A DNA stretch of 64,000 bases, taken from Scolanthus callimorphus. Its lineage: Eukaryota; Cnidaria; Anthozoa; Actiniaria; Edwardsiidae. The DNA lies in assembly GCA_033964015.1 (NCBI GenBank), contig CM066914.1:8113831-8177830 (forward strand). Reading direction: 5' to 3'. The notes beneath the pieces were generated by a model. It was not told the DNA's origin. It searched no databases and was given only the letters and a program-made list of their open reading frames with translations. This document shows, one piece after another, positions 22,501-30,706 of this stretch (its first letter is position 1; each line of letters opens with the position of its first letter). Position numbers and translations under genes: made by a program.

Positions 22501-25500
22501 CCAGTACAGACCTCGTCTGGCAACGCCCCTAGAAACCGGCATCTGTTGACTTGTCAATAGTCTCATTCGCAGCCCAGCGCTCGGAGTCACGCAACACTCC
22601 CCGCCCAGCAAAGCGTTGCGTGACACCGCTCGCTGTGGCTGCGTTGCGAAGGAGACTATAGATTCCAAGTCCTCTTGTTTTGCCTCAAACAGTATACTAT
22701 GTTTATGTGTGACCCATGTCGCGTGAGCCGTATTTCCATTTGATTGACAGGTACAAAGCATCCTGGTGTAAGCAGTTTGGTGCCGTGTTATGGCGGAGCA
22801 TGCTCAGTAACAAACGCGACGCGCTCGTATTTAGGATTAGGATATTCCAAAGCATCGTAAGTACTATTTTCACCTGCATACTAATGAGCGAATCGCCAAA
22901 AGCGACAGGAATCCTTTGAAACTGGCCAAAACGGTTATTGATAATGCATTGCGCGCCCTGACATAAAGCTGGCAGTCTTGCCATGTGCTAGTTTCGCGCT
23001 CATCTCGACAAGACGATATGTTTCAACCCACCCTCCATCCCCCTACGGCTGCAAAGAGCCTATTGTGGTCGTAACGAAGCTGGTGCTATGGGGTCAGATC
23101 TCACTGAAAAAATACACCCTTGGAGATGCATGCCCTAAGTTCTTAAGGCTCGCTAGCCCGTCATCTGACCACATAGTATTCATCGCTAGCGCGCGCTGCG
23201 AAACATTCCCGGATTTTTACTGAGACTGGCTCGCTCACTGCATTATGTTTATCTTCTAATCATTTGTTCTCTTCTATTAACCATTCGGCAGATAACAGGA
23301 TTGATAGCCGGGTTAATATATTACCAGACACCATTAGATACTACGGGAGTACAGAACATATCTGGAGCTCTGTTCTTCTTGGTGACTGGCGTGTCGTTCT
23401 CGAGTCTTCAGGCGGTCATATTTGTAAGTACATCTCTTATTCCCGCGGGCTCTCGCGGGTCCTTGACCTTGATGATAGGACCTTCCGGCATGATTCCCAC
23501 AAGCTTTGAAAATGTCAAACTTGGAAAGCCTGAAAGTACATTCCATATTTGGATCACCTTCTGATAAATATTTCACCAAAACATGGACGAATGCTAGACT
23601 TCACCCAAACGTGCACAAATTGTAGTGACACATGTTTTCTGTCTATTCGCCATCTTGTTGGACTGGGAACCAGACCTGGCCTTTTTTTATAAAATCACAG
23701 GGAGCCCCGCGGTCCTCGTTTGATATGGGCATTAAACCAAAGCCACGATTTGGGCTTACTTCTACGCGAAATAAGATGCTGAGCTTGGGTCCTTACGCTC
23801 GCTGCAAACATTTGTGGGAACTCCATCTAAGAGGTGATGTGTTTAACGCACACTTGTGTTGTGTTGGTAGGTGTTCCCTGCAGAGTTACCGGTGTTTATA
23901 CGAGATCACAAGAATGGCATGTACCGGACGGACGTCTACTTCTTGTGTAAGACTATAGCGGAGGTGAGAACTGATACCCAGGGGCGGTTTAGGGGGAGGG
24001 GCCGCGGCCCCCCTTTCTCGGGAGATTTTCCCATACATTTACTGTATTTGCTGGAGGAAGTTTGAAAATTTTCGTCCCATGTTTTCACTATCCGCCCCCT
24101 TTCTGAAATTCCTGGATACGCCCCTGATACATACAAGTATAACTCTTGATACTACAATGTCCAGCTCCAGTGGGTCTTTTATTGAGATATTATTTTTGCT
24201 TCTTGGTTTTCAGCTTCCAATCTTCATTATATCTCCTCTGCTCCTCACTGCGATAGCGTACTGGATGATCGGTAAGATATCGAGCTATCTAGTTCACACG
24301 GTTTTAAAATCATGACCCGCTTTTATGCAAATGGTTTAAACTGTGCGTTTGCTTTCAGGTCTGCGGGCAGACTTTCTTCGTTTTGTATTGTGTTATGCCG
24401 TGCTGGTAATACTGACAAACGTAGCAGTATCTTTTGGTGAGTTAAATTTAGGTTTTATAACGCCATAACGTAACACAAGAGCTCAGTGAGATTTAGCCCG
24501 ATCGCCAAAGTAGTCATTTTGCTCTAGAGAAAAGGGGACCTCAAACGACCGACCGCTAAGCAAGGAGAGGGTGGAGGACTTTGGGATGCATTGGGTGGCG
24601 CAAAGTTTTGCCGCGCAGCTTATAGCTCATCACGAGTGCTGTATCACAGCATATGCAGTGCCTCAGAGATCAAAGATAATTCCCTACTCTTACGAAGAGT
24701 GCAATGGATTCTTAAGCGTCCACCTTGAATAGGGTGAGATTAGTGTGTGGTTTACTGTCATCAGAGGCAAGTGACTTGCGAACACAGTAACTTTGCACTA
24801 CTTATTTTTACATCAATCTCGTCCATTCACAGGTTACATAATATCTTCAATGGTATCCACAGTCGAGGGGGCCTCGGCTCTAGGCCCGCCCCTCATGCTA
24901 CCGTTGTTGCTGTTCGGTGGATTTTTTCTCAAAAACACGTGAGTATGAAACCTGCCGAGGTTCGTCTGATTCGTCGCTGTGACTGACAACCAAACCTGCC
25001 AATTGAACAGACAGACAGATTCTTTGTCGACACATCTTTGTCTTTGTCGTATTCGCTTAGCCGGTCCACCAGGGGAGCTTGACACCCGATTCCTTGAGTC
25101 CTCTCTGGCGAAGTTCTCTTTGCAGATCTACAACCCAGGTCGGCGAACTTCGATGGGTCAAGCACCAAGGGAAGCAATTCCGTCTCCGCCATAATTTGAC
25201 CAAACGAATGATCTTAAATGCCCTTGAAAACTAGTTTTGATGCTCCGATTTAAACCAGTTAATCTAACCAGCTAGTCTAACAGATAGTAACGATCGTAAC
25301 ATCATCCCCTGAAAACATAGCTCCTATTTCGAAGCTGCAAACAAAACTAGCCTTTACATTTACGGTAGATGTGGTACGTCTTGTTACTTAACTGGGATAT
25401 TTCTCGCCGCAGAACCGTTCCCGTGTATTTTGTGTGGCTGAAGTACATCTCGTGGTTCAAGTACGGCTTTGAGCTCCTGAATCTGATCCAATGGACTGGC

Positions 25501-27154
25501 CTTGACGAGGGATGGCCACGTGAGTATTCAACAAATTAATCTCACTTTACCGTGCGTCTGTACTAGAATAGATGAACAGATGACGTCATTATAGTGTGTC
25601 ATAAGCAAGAAAGTACGCCACGAGACTCAGTTGAGTTTCTTTAAACAAAAACTATTATTTATTACCAGGAGCCGATGAGTTGGAGCTTCCATCTGAGATA
25701 TATTCTTGAGATAGCGTTTTGACTGACCAAGCTATTTTTAGAAACAGTTTTTTATTGTTCAACTAACGTAAGAGTAACAGTGTTGCAAAAAGAATCAACA
25801 ATGTCTGACCATAATGAAGATTTTTGTGCCCTTCAAGGGAATCAGACTTTTGGAAAACAATCGAAAACTGCTTCTAAAAAGGTCAGTCAAAATGCTGCCT
25901 CCATAGCTTAGTATGAGAGATGACATTCTCTTACCCAGAGCTCCCCGGCTCGTAACCTCGCGGGGGAGGCTCTGGTGACAGCCACTGACGCATGCGCGAG
26001 ATTCAATACAGAGCCGCTGAGAGAAAGACCTTTCAGCGCATGCTCCAACGTTCAAAATGAGCCAATCAGCAACGGCCCTCAATTGAATGTCCCCAAAGCC
26101 TCCCCTGCGAAGTGACGAGTGAGCCGGGAGCTCTGGGTACGAGAATGGAGAGATGAACGCTTCTACTAAACTGCGCGCGCATTTCCAATGACGTCAATCG
26201 TACATGCGCACTGTAATCACACGCGGCCTGTCGACCAATCAGATCGCGCCTTTCTGGTGTTGTTGTATAGTAGGATGTAGTGTATTGCACTGGTACGTAA
26301 TTATATGATGTCATATATTTGTTTCTCTTTGTTTCAGCTTGCCCAACGCAAGGTCCACCAGTAACAACCGGTACAGGACCGGGAAATCACACGGGAGGAG
26401 AGGGGAGTTTTTGCATCCCTAATGGTGACGCCGCGATCGATTTCTTGGGTCTCGATAAGGTTAGTGTTCTAGTTACTCTTACCACAGGGCGCCCAAGCTC
26501 ATGATCCTTGTATTCAGTTATCTGTTTGCATTTGTATTGACATGTACACACAACTCGTACGATACCCGATGTTTTTTGACCGACGACCGGTAAGCGCAGT
26601 GGTAGAGCGCCGGGCTTATGTTCGGGAGGCTGGGAGTTCAAACCCCGGCCTGGCCAACACTCAAGGGTCTTTTCTAATAATTGAGGAGAAGGTGCTGCCT
26701 TTGCTCTAACATCTGCAAATGGTTAGACCTTCGCGTCTTCTCGGATAAGGATGTTAAACCGTAGGCCCCGTCTCTCACATACACTACACTAAACGGAACC
26801 AGAGGGACGTTAAAGAACCACGAGGACCGTCGGAAGTTGCCCAACCTCAGTGTCACAGAACTCACAATGCTAACACACACTCATGTTTATAAAGCTGGTT
26901 TCTCTAGTTATCCGTTAATGTAAAGCGCTTTGAGCCGCGAGGATAAGCGCTATATAAGCACGGTTACTTTACTTTTTTACTTTTACTTCTCTTGGCAATG
27001 GACTACTGGTTCCACATGATATTAATTGACATTTTTCTGTCCTTTTCCACAGAATAACTATATGATTGATATCTACGCTCTGTTGGCACTATTTGTCGGC
27101 TTCAGAATTATAGCATTCCTCCTACTTTTACGAAGATCAAGCAAGAAGCAATAA
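10345..27154 (+). CDS. ABCG half transporter, White-like
   Basis: Exons: 10345-10519 (probable first), 15919-16221, 16688-16736, 17781-17967, 18660-18731, 18893-18991, 19445-19610, 20699-20770, 21306-21408, 21843-21908, 22333-22370, 22751-22856, 23292-23423, 23871-23963, 24214-24271, 24359-24436, 24833-24938, 25413-25519, 26338-26459, 27053-27154. With one missing base allowed in 19445-19610 this is about 744 aa; starting at the Met at 15978 it is 666 aa. The order is that of ABCG half transporters: ATP-binding domain first (Walker A GASGAGKS, Q-loop YVQQED, signature ISGGEKKR, Walker B ILFADEP, H-loop TIHQPS), then six membrane helices and the extracellular loop between the last two (CPTQGPP...FCIPNG). 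The C-terminal [10 protein letters not shown] and the final helix resemble insect White and ABCG1/4. Half transporters work as dimers moving lipids or pigment precursors; the substrate here is unknown. The frameshift makes intactness uncertain. An AATAAA overlaps the stop codon. Confidence 0.92.
10658..11069. repeat. Interspersed repeat with GGGGTACTCC terminus
   Basis: It begins CATTGAACCCCCGGG, has a G tract and GGTACTCC, then imperfect direct copies of ATACCCTACCGTAGACCTAA (near 10780, 10810 and 11010). A related fragment in reverse lies at 13685-13735. It has no coding capacity. The type resembles repeats I associate with cnidarian genomes, but the name is not known to me. Confidence 0.6.
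11075..13622 (-). mobile_element. 5'-truncated LINE (reverse transcriptase)
   Basis: Read on the minus strand, the main frame (13035-11506) is a non-LTR reverse transcriptase: motif [17 protein letters not shown], motif [10 protein letters not shown] and catalytic [11 protein letters not shown] are all present. The upstream part (13184-12990: [15 protein letters not shown] and [10 protein letters not shown]) and the C-terminal cysteine-histidine knuckle (CSQC...HFLIKC near 11410) are in other frames, so at least two frameshifts exist, near 12985 and 11625. No endonuclease domain is seen; the copy stops near 13622. The 3' end is a TAGA-type tetranucleotide tail at 11070-11092. It sits in the presumed first ABCG intron in antisense orientation. 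It is a dead copy. Confidence 0.9.
13623..14207. other. Non-coding stretch within presumed ABCG intron 1
   Basis: It contains a C tract of about 25 bases (13698-13722) with a reversed fragment of the GGGGTACTCC repeat. No exon was recognised. Confidence 0.5.
14208..14530. repeat. Imperfect tandem duplication, about 155 bp
   Basis: Two adjacent copies (about 14208-14360 and 14361-14530) share AATTAGCGCACAAGC, CAGCTGCCCCAA, TTTATTTCTGATATCTTTTCG and a final GTTCGTTGCAGTT/GTTCCTTGCAGTT. They differ by small indels. No coding sense was found. Confidence 0.7.
14732..14935 (+). CDS. Small acidic open frame, hypothetical
   Basis: A 63-codon frame from ATG 14732 encodes an acidic peptide ([37 protein letters not shown]) and is followed by AATAAA at 14987. 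The ATG is immediately followed by CAG|TGT after a T-rich run, so this could instead be a terminal exon starting at 14738. Its phase does not fit the ABCG exon at 10345. I recognise no family. It lies in the presumed ABCG intron 1. Confidence 0.3.
14993..15918. other. Non-coding, possible retroelement tails
   Basis: An (AAT)n run followed by ACTTTATTTAAACACG at 15597-15640 looks like the reversed 3' tail of a LINE, and CCTGAAGAAG...GATTGAAATATCG near 15222-15260 resembles the 3' ends of some retroelements. Nothing codes. Confidence 0.4.
16863..17051. mobile_element. TIR element in ABCG intron (189 bp)
   Basis: Long inverted arms: TGTGTTTCCAAAAAATATCC and then CATACCCCCC at the left, matched in reverse up to GGAAACACACA at 17051. 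Inside, two copies of CTCTGGAATTTCC flank the centre. This is a MITE-like hairpin 127 bases after the exon 16688-16736. Confidence 0.8.
17170..17626 (+). mobile_element. LINE fragment (RT C-terminal region)
   Basis: The translated plus strand gives [42 protein letters not shown] and [18 protein letters not shown], the typical C-terminal region of CR1/L2-like reverse transcriptases. A short in-frame deletion removes the stretch after HWLPV. It ends in a G tract (17609-17626). It lies in the ABCG intron between 16736 and 17781. Confidence 0.88.
18000..18064. repeat. Partial CTCGTACC-family element
   Basis: The stretch from TTAGCCAATCAGCAAGGACC to AGAGCTCTGGGTAAGAGAATG-like sequence repeats the 3' part of the elements at 25924-26148 and 32124-32341. 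The 5' part is missing. Confidence 0.6.
18176..18449. mobile_element. GGGGCGTATCCAGG-type TIR element
   Basis: Left terminus GGGGCGTATCCAGGGG and right terminus TTGACTATGCCCCTG are inverted relatives, with GAACCCCTCCCTC near the left end and GGAACCCCTCTTAG near the right. There is no coding capacity. It lies in an ABCG intron. Confidence 0.65.
19622..20110 (-). mobile_element. LINE 3' fragment
   Basis: The minus strand reads [29 protein letters not shown]...[12 protein letters not shown], the usual C-terminus of a LINE reverse transcriptase. Its 3' UTR ends in a GATA-type tetranucleotide run at 19630-19650. It lies only about 20 bases beyond the ABCG exon donor at 19611. Confidence 0.85.
20425..20530. 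repeat. Degenerate reversed copy of the 9791/23979 element
   Basis: CAGCAAATACAGTAAATGTG and AAATCTCCGAAAAAGGGGGG are the reverse of the shared interior of the elements at 9791 and 23979. The termini are eroded. Confidence 0.55.
20808..21062. mobile_element. CGCAAG-rich TIR element
   Basis: The termini GGTTCACACACGAACACTTG and CACTTGCGTTCGTGTGGAAA plus CC are inverted. The inside is rich in CTTGCG/CGCAAG, including two inward-facing ACTAGAACGCAAGCGCAAG and GCTTGCGTCTAGTGTGAA blocks. It shares its vocabulary with the minisatellite element at 8842-9788. It lies in the ABCG intron after 20770. Confidence 0.75.
22145..22211 (+). mobile_element. Minimal poly(A) insertion with target duplication
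   Basis: The 16-mer AGTGATAGTGTTTTTA occurs at 22145-22160 and again, identical, at 22196-22211. Between them is only a TTTA-rich run followed by about 18 A. This is what an extremely 5'-truncated LINE-type retrotransposition leaves behind. Confidence 0.7.
22558..22659. mobile_element. AGTCTCNTTCGCAGCC-type hairpin element
   Basis: Termini TAGTCTCATTCGCAGCC and GCGTTGCGAAGGAGACTA are inverted, and an inner pair is GTCACGCAAC and GTTGCGTGAC. The related half-copy is at 41341-41400. Confidence 0.65.
23979..24126. mobile_element. GGGGCGTATCC-type TIR element
   Basis: It runs from CAGGGGCGG to CCTGGATACGCCCCTG and is close to the copy at 9791-9958 over its interior. It begins 16 bases after the ABCG exon donor at 23964. 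Confidence 0.75.
25924..26148. mobile_element. CTCGTACCCAGAGCTCC-family TIR element
   Basis: The termini ATTCTCTTACCCAGAGCTCC and GGAGCTCTGGGTACGAGAAT are inverted. The interior (GTGACAGCCACTGACGCATG, GAGCCAATCAGCAACGG) is closely matched by 32124-32341. It lies in an ABCG intron. Confidence 0.85.
26583..26990 (+). mobile_element. tRNA-headed SINE
   Basis: The head carries pol III promoter boxes: A box TAAGCGCAGTGGTAGAGCG near 26591 and B box GAGTTCAAACCCC at 26634-26646. The body has GGATAAGGATGTTAAACCGT and GGGACGTTAAAGAACC, which resemble the deeply conserved central domain described for SINEs of many marine animals (Nin-type). The end reads TGTAAAGCGCTTTGAG...TATATAAG with a TTTAC-rich tail. 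It is too long and too poorly folded in the anticodon arm to be a tRNA gene. It lies in the last ABCG intron. Confidence 0.82.
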
Positions 27155-28391
27155 ACTCATCCTCAACTTAGGCGTCACAACTGAGAAGCCGTTCGTGCAG
27201 CCACGTTTCATGTTTTAGATTCAAACCGCGGAATACGTCATGCAAGCAGGCGTGTAGTTATCTGAACACCAGTACGCACATGCGTACCTATTGAACCGTG
27301 CGTTCTTGTCAAAAAGGAGCGCTGTACGCACCTGGCAAGGCGAATAATCGCCACATTCTCGTACCCTGATTTTCCCTGGTCGTCACCTCGCTGTGATGGC
27401 TCTGACAGCCATTTCAGGGCCTTCAGTGATTGGCTGATTTTAATTTGACTGAGACATGCTCAGAAAGTTCTTTCTCTCAACGGCTCTGTATTAAATCTCG
27501 CGCTTGCGTCAATGGCTGACACCAGAATCTGGTACGAGAATGGGAATCGCCGTTGAATGCAAAAAGGAAAAGCAATTTTGTGTAATTTACAAGGACATCA
27601 CGGAGGACTTTTTTTTATCGAATTGAAGGTTGATTTGTACAAATTGATAGAAGAAATACATGGATAACATGATGCAAATAGTAAATCCTTGAAACAATAA
27701 TTTAACATACACTTTAGTACTCGTCTAGTGAACAACGGAAAAGGGAAAAGCACATACTATTTTTCATTATACAGATTTACCGTTTACAGTTACCAGTGAT
27801 CCATTTATACGCTATTTATGAAAATTTATTAATAAACAATTCTTTCAATTTAGACTATTTTACTCCTATATCTGAAATTTTAAAAAGGGCTTCTGCCCCT
27901 ACCCACCCTGGAATATGATTAACCCTGAAGCCGCAATAAAACGTTCCCCTAACCAAATACCTTATTGTTCAAAAATGAACTCTCAACAAATTTAGACAAA
28001 GAGGTTTTTAAAAAATGTTCCGCTTTGTTAAAGTTTTGGGACAAATGTTTTCTGTTGGTTTTCCTGTCACCTCTGTTTGGAAAATGTTTTTCTCCTGGCT
28101 GGCAAAAACTTGGCATATCCCCTTGCGGGCTGGGAAAAAAAATTGGAGCCGAGATTCTCCTGGCGACAACATCGCTCAAGTGCCTACTGACAAAAGGAAA
28201 CAGATATTTAAACACTGAGATTGAACACAGAAACTCTCATAAAAAGCAAAATTAGCCGTTTAAATATAATTTAAGAGGGGTTTTTCGCTGTATGCCCTCA
28301 AGATGGGAAGGAGCTGCAGCTTACTTGGAGCCGTGAGAGTCAAGCAAAAGATGAATCACATCGAAGAACAAGGCACGCCGTTTTCTCGTCT
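27155..28391. other. ABCG 3' flank and spacer to GPCR
   Basis: Apart from the TIR element at 27355-27543, I see only short open frames (27965-28255 in several frames) without family features. The 3' ends of the + strand ABCG gene and the - strand GPCR gene face each other here. Confidence 0.55.
27355..27543. mobile_element. CTCGTACC-family TIR element, interior reversed
   Basis: The termini ATTCTCGTACCCTGATTTTC and CAGAATCTGGTACGAGAATG are inverted. The interior matches the 25924 and 32124 copies in the opposite direction (GGCCTTCAGTGATTGGCTGA, AATCTCGCGCTTGCGTCAAT). Confidence 0.75.
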
Positions 28392-29321
28392 TTACCCTGT
28401 GCATAGTTTTAACCTTGCTTTGAAGGCCTGCCGCAAATCTCGCATACGCCACAGGCTTACCAGAGGGCTAACAGACGCATTGACGAAGAGGGGTATAACC
28501 GCATGGCTGTTATCAAGAGGAATGAACTTCATGAATCCTAATAAAGCGGGGATGTAACACGCCAGGGTGGTCGCTAACACGATTGTCATCGTTCGTAGGC
28601 TTCGCTTGAAGGTGGAAACGTTAAATTGCCTGGAAGTGGAAGATTCTTTGCCATGCGCGTACTCTGCGCTCACCTTTGCCGAGTACGTCAACAAATGGTA
28701 AAACGCGAGCGAGTAGAATGTAGTGATTAGCAAAACAAGCACAAGTGCAAGTACCTTAGATAGCATAAACAGCACACTGGGAAATTCTTCACTCGCTGGG
28801 ACGAGTTGACGAGTTATCAGAGGACTCGCGTTCAAGGCTGCGCCAAGCAAAGCGAAAATAACGAGTGAGATCTTAACTCGCCGGGTTGTTACCACTAACG
28901 GATAGCGTGCGCGCAGTTTTATCGCCAAATATCGGTCGAGAGCGATCAGAGTTAAAATCACCAGCGTAGCTCCACCGTTCGCAAAGCTGATTGGTATGCT
29001 TGTAGCGCAGTAAATCTTAAGAGTGTGCGAATACAAGCGAAACGAGAAAATAAAGCAGATAACATAGTCCATGTGATGAACACTTGCCCTAAATAGGTCG
29101 CAAACTGCCACAGCTGAGATGAGAATTCTTGATGGGCTGTGCAGCGATGGAGTTGTTTGGATGGTTATAAGGATACCGGCGTTAAGAACTGTCGAAAATA
29201 ATCCATTGGCGACAACAATACAAGTTCTGATAATAGCTTCGGTGTCAACTTCGCCGGATCTTCCGCTATCTTCACTTGTGTTCGCGCAATTAGGGTAACA
29301 ATGCAAGTTCAACGAAGCCAT
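28392..29321 (-). CDS. Rhodopsin-like (class A) GPCR, single exon
   Basis: An uninterrupted 309-aa frame with seven hydrophobic segments and almost no N- or C-terminal extension. TM1 has LNAGIL (Asn1.50); TM2 has SAVAVCD (Asp2.50); TM3 ends in ALDRYLAI (DRY), preceded by the extracellular Cys in KIYCATS; TM5 has TTFYSLAFY (Tyr5.58). Departures are clear: TM4 has no Trp, TM6 has CYIP instead of CWxP, and TM7 has SPLVSLW instead of NPxxY. The N-terminus has an NTS glycosylation site and several Cys. A signalling membrane receptor is sure; the ligand is unknown. It belongs with the large intronless receptor sets of cnidarians related to amine, melanocortin or adenosine receptors, but I cannot place it further. 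Confidence 0.92.
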   Translation of the reverse strand: MASLNLHCYPNCANTSEDSGRSGEVDTEAIIRTCIVVANGLFSTVLNAGILITIQTTPSLHSPSRILISAVAVCDLFRASVHHMDYVICFIFSFRLYSHTLKIYCATSIPISFANGGATLVILTLIALDRYLAIKLRARYPLVVTTRRVKISLVIFALLGAALNASPLITRQLVPASEEFPSVLFMLSKVLALVLVLLITTFYSLAFYHLLTYSAKVSAEYAHGKESSTSRQFNVSTFKRSLRTMTIVLATTLACYIPALLGFMKFIPLDNSHAVIPLFVNASVSPLVSLWRMRDLRQAFKARLKLCTG

Positions 29322-30440
29322 CCAAGAAACACTCCATACATTCCATATACTCGACTTTTACTGTGCGCTTCTTAGAAATCTGCGCTTTCGCTAGCTTTGA
29401 GTAAATGTAAACTTCAACCAAACATCTGTGCACTATTAGAACAATAGGTTTTCTTCTGTAAGGCCATTGGTGGAACCTAAAACTTCCTTTTGAGTGAAGA
29501 AAGATCAAATTCAATATTTTGCTTTTATGTAAAGAGACATTGTACATGGCAACCGATCTTTTGACATACTAAAATGGGACCATTAGTAGTTCCCGTCTGC
29601 TGTATTCTTTCTGTTCAATATGCAATTTGTATTCCTCATATATACAGGATATATCACGAACTTTGGGCAGACAGCAAAACAATGGAATCAAAGCGGATCA
29701 ATCTCATAGTAATGGCAAGCACACAGGGAGACGAATCTACCGCACCAATGAGACAAGGGACAGGTGTATCTATATTGTCATTATTATAGCCATGGATTTA
29801 TTTTAGGGCGTATATGGTACTTTTTGTACAAAAACTGAATGTACCTGCTGTTTTTTTTTTGTCAAGCACCTTTTTCGTTACATTAAATAGTGAATGAAAT
29901 TTTCTAATAATTCAACTACTATACTTTGTCGCGTCTAGTAATCCTCCGAAACCCAGTTTATTTTTCTGTTTCGTTTCTATTAACTTTTAATTCGTTTTTT
30001 TTTTCAAGTATTCACGAATAAAACCTTGGGTTTCCGCAATACATCAAGTTCTAGTCAATTTGTTCACTTTGCGCGTGTAAATATTATACTACGCCGATCT
30101 GTACTTTCCACTTTTCGTGTCTTCTTCTTAGGGGTGACGAATAGTCGTTCGTAAAATGCGAAATCTCACGATATTCTCAGGGATCCTCGAAATCTCGGAT
30201 TTCAGTTTAGAGAGCTCTCTGGTTACCTCGTTTTCCGACAAATTAACGCGAATTACAGAGAATGTATGAGGAGCAATCTATTAAGGCCTGTTCTCGCGGA
30301 AAATCTCGTGTTTACCAATCGCTAACCCTCTTCTTAGTGAAAAATACGAAAAGGTTGATTTGATTTTTATGAAAATTATTTATTTATCATTGGTGTGAGA
30401 CTCTCCAAGTGCCGCTGACACTAGGGACCTAATAAGCGAC
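29322..30440. other. Spacer between GPCR and LRR/EGF gene
   Basis: The two genes diverge from here, so it should hold both promoters. No exon, RNA gene or clear element was recognised before the TIR element at 30441. Confidence 0.55.
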
Positions 30441-30640
30441 TAATTAGGAATAGAGCAGATTTCGTATGACTGAAAAGTGCCGCGAAAGAGTTGTACCGCG
30501 CCGCGACCGTGACCGTACCGCAAATACGCGATTTCATTCCGTATCTACAGCAGGCCAGGTTCCGTACCGTCACCGAGACAGTACCGCGCCGTGTCACGGT
30601 ATTTTTCACAGTCATACGAAATCTGCTCTAATTCTAATTA
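30441..30640. mobile_element. 200-bp TIR element upstream of the LRR/EGF gene
   Basis: Arms of about 35 bases: TAATTAGGAATAGAGCAG at the left and CTGCTCTAATTCTAATTA at the right, continuing inward with ATTTCGTATGACTGNNAAAA and its complement. The interior is rich in TACCGCG/CGCGGTA-like words. It ends 66 bases before the start codon of the LRR/EGF gene, so it lies in the promoter or 5' UTR. Confidence 0.85.
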
Positions 30641-30706
30641 CAAAAGAACATGCGTGCGTCCTATTGATGACGTCACGCACGCGTGTATCACGTGATGTAG
30701 ACGGAC

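Noticed and set aside
26583..26660. tRNA gene
   Set aside because: The A and B boxes are there, but no proper anticodon stem or acceptor closure is seen, and a SINE body follows directly.
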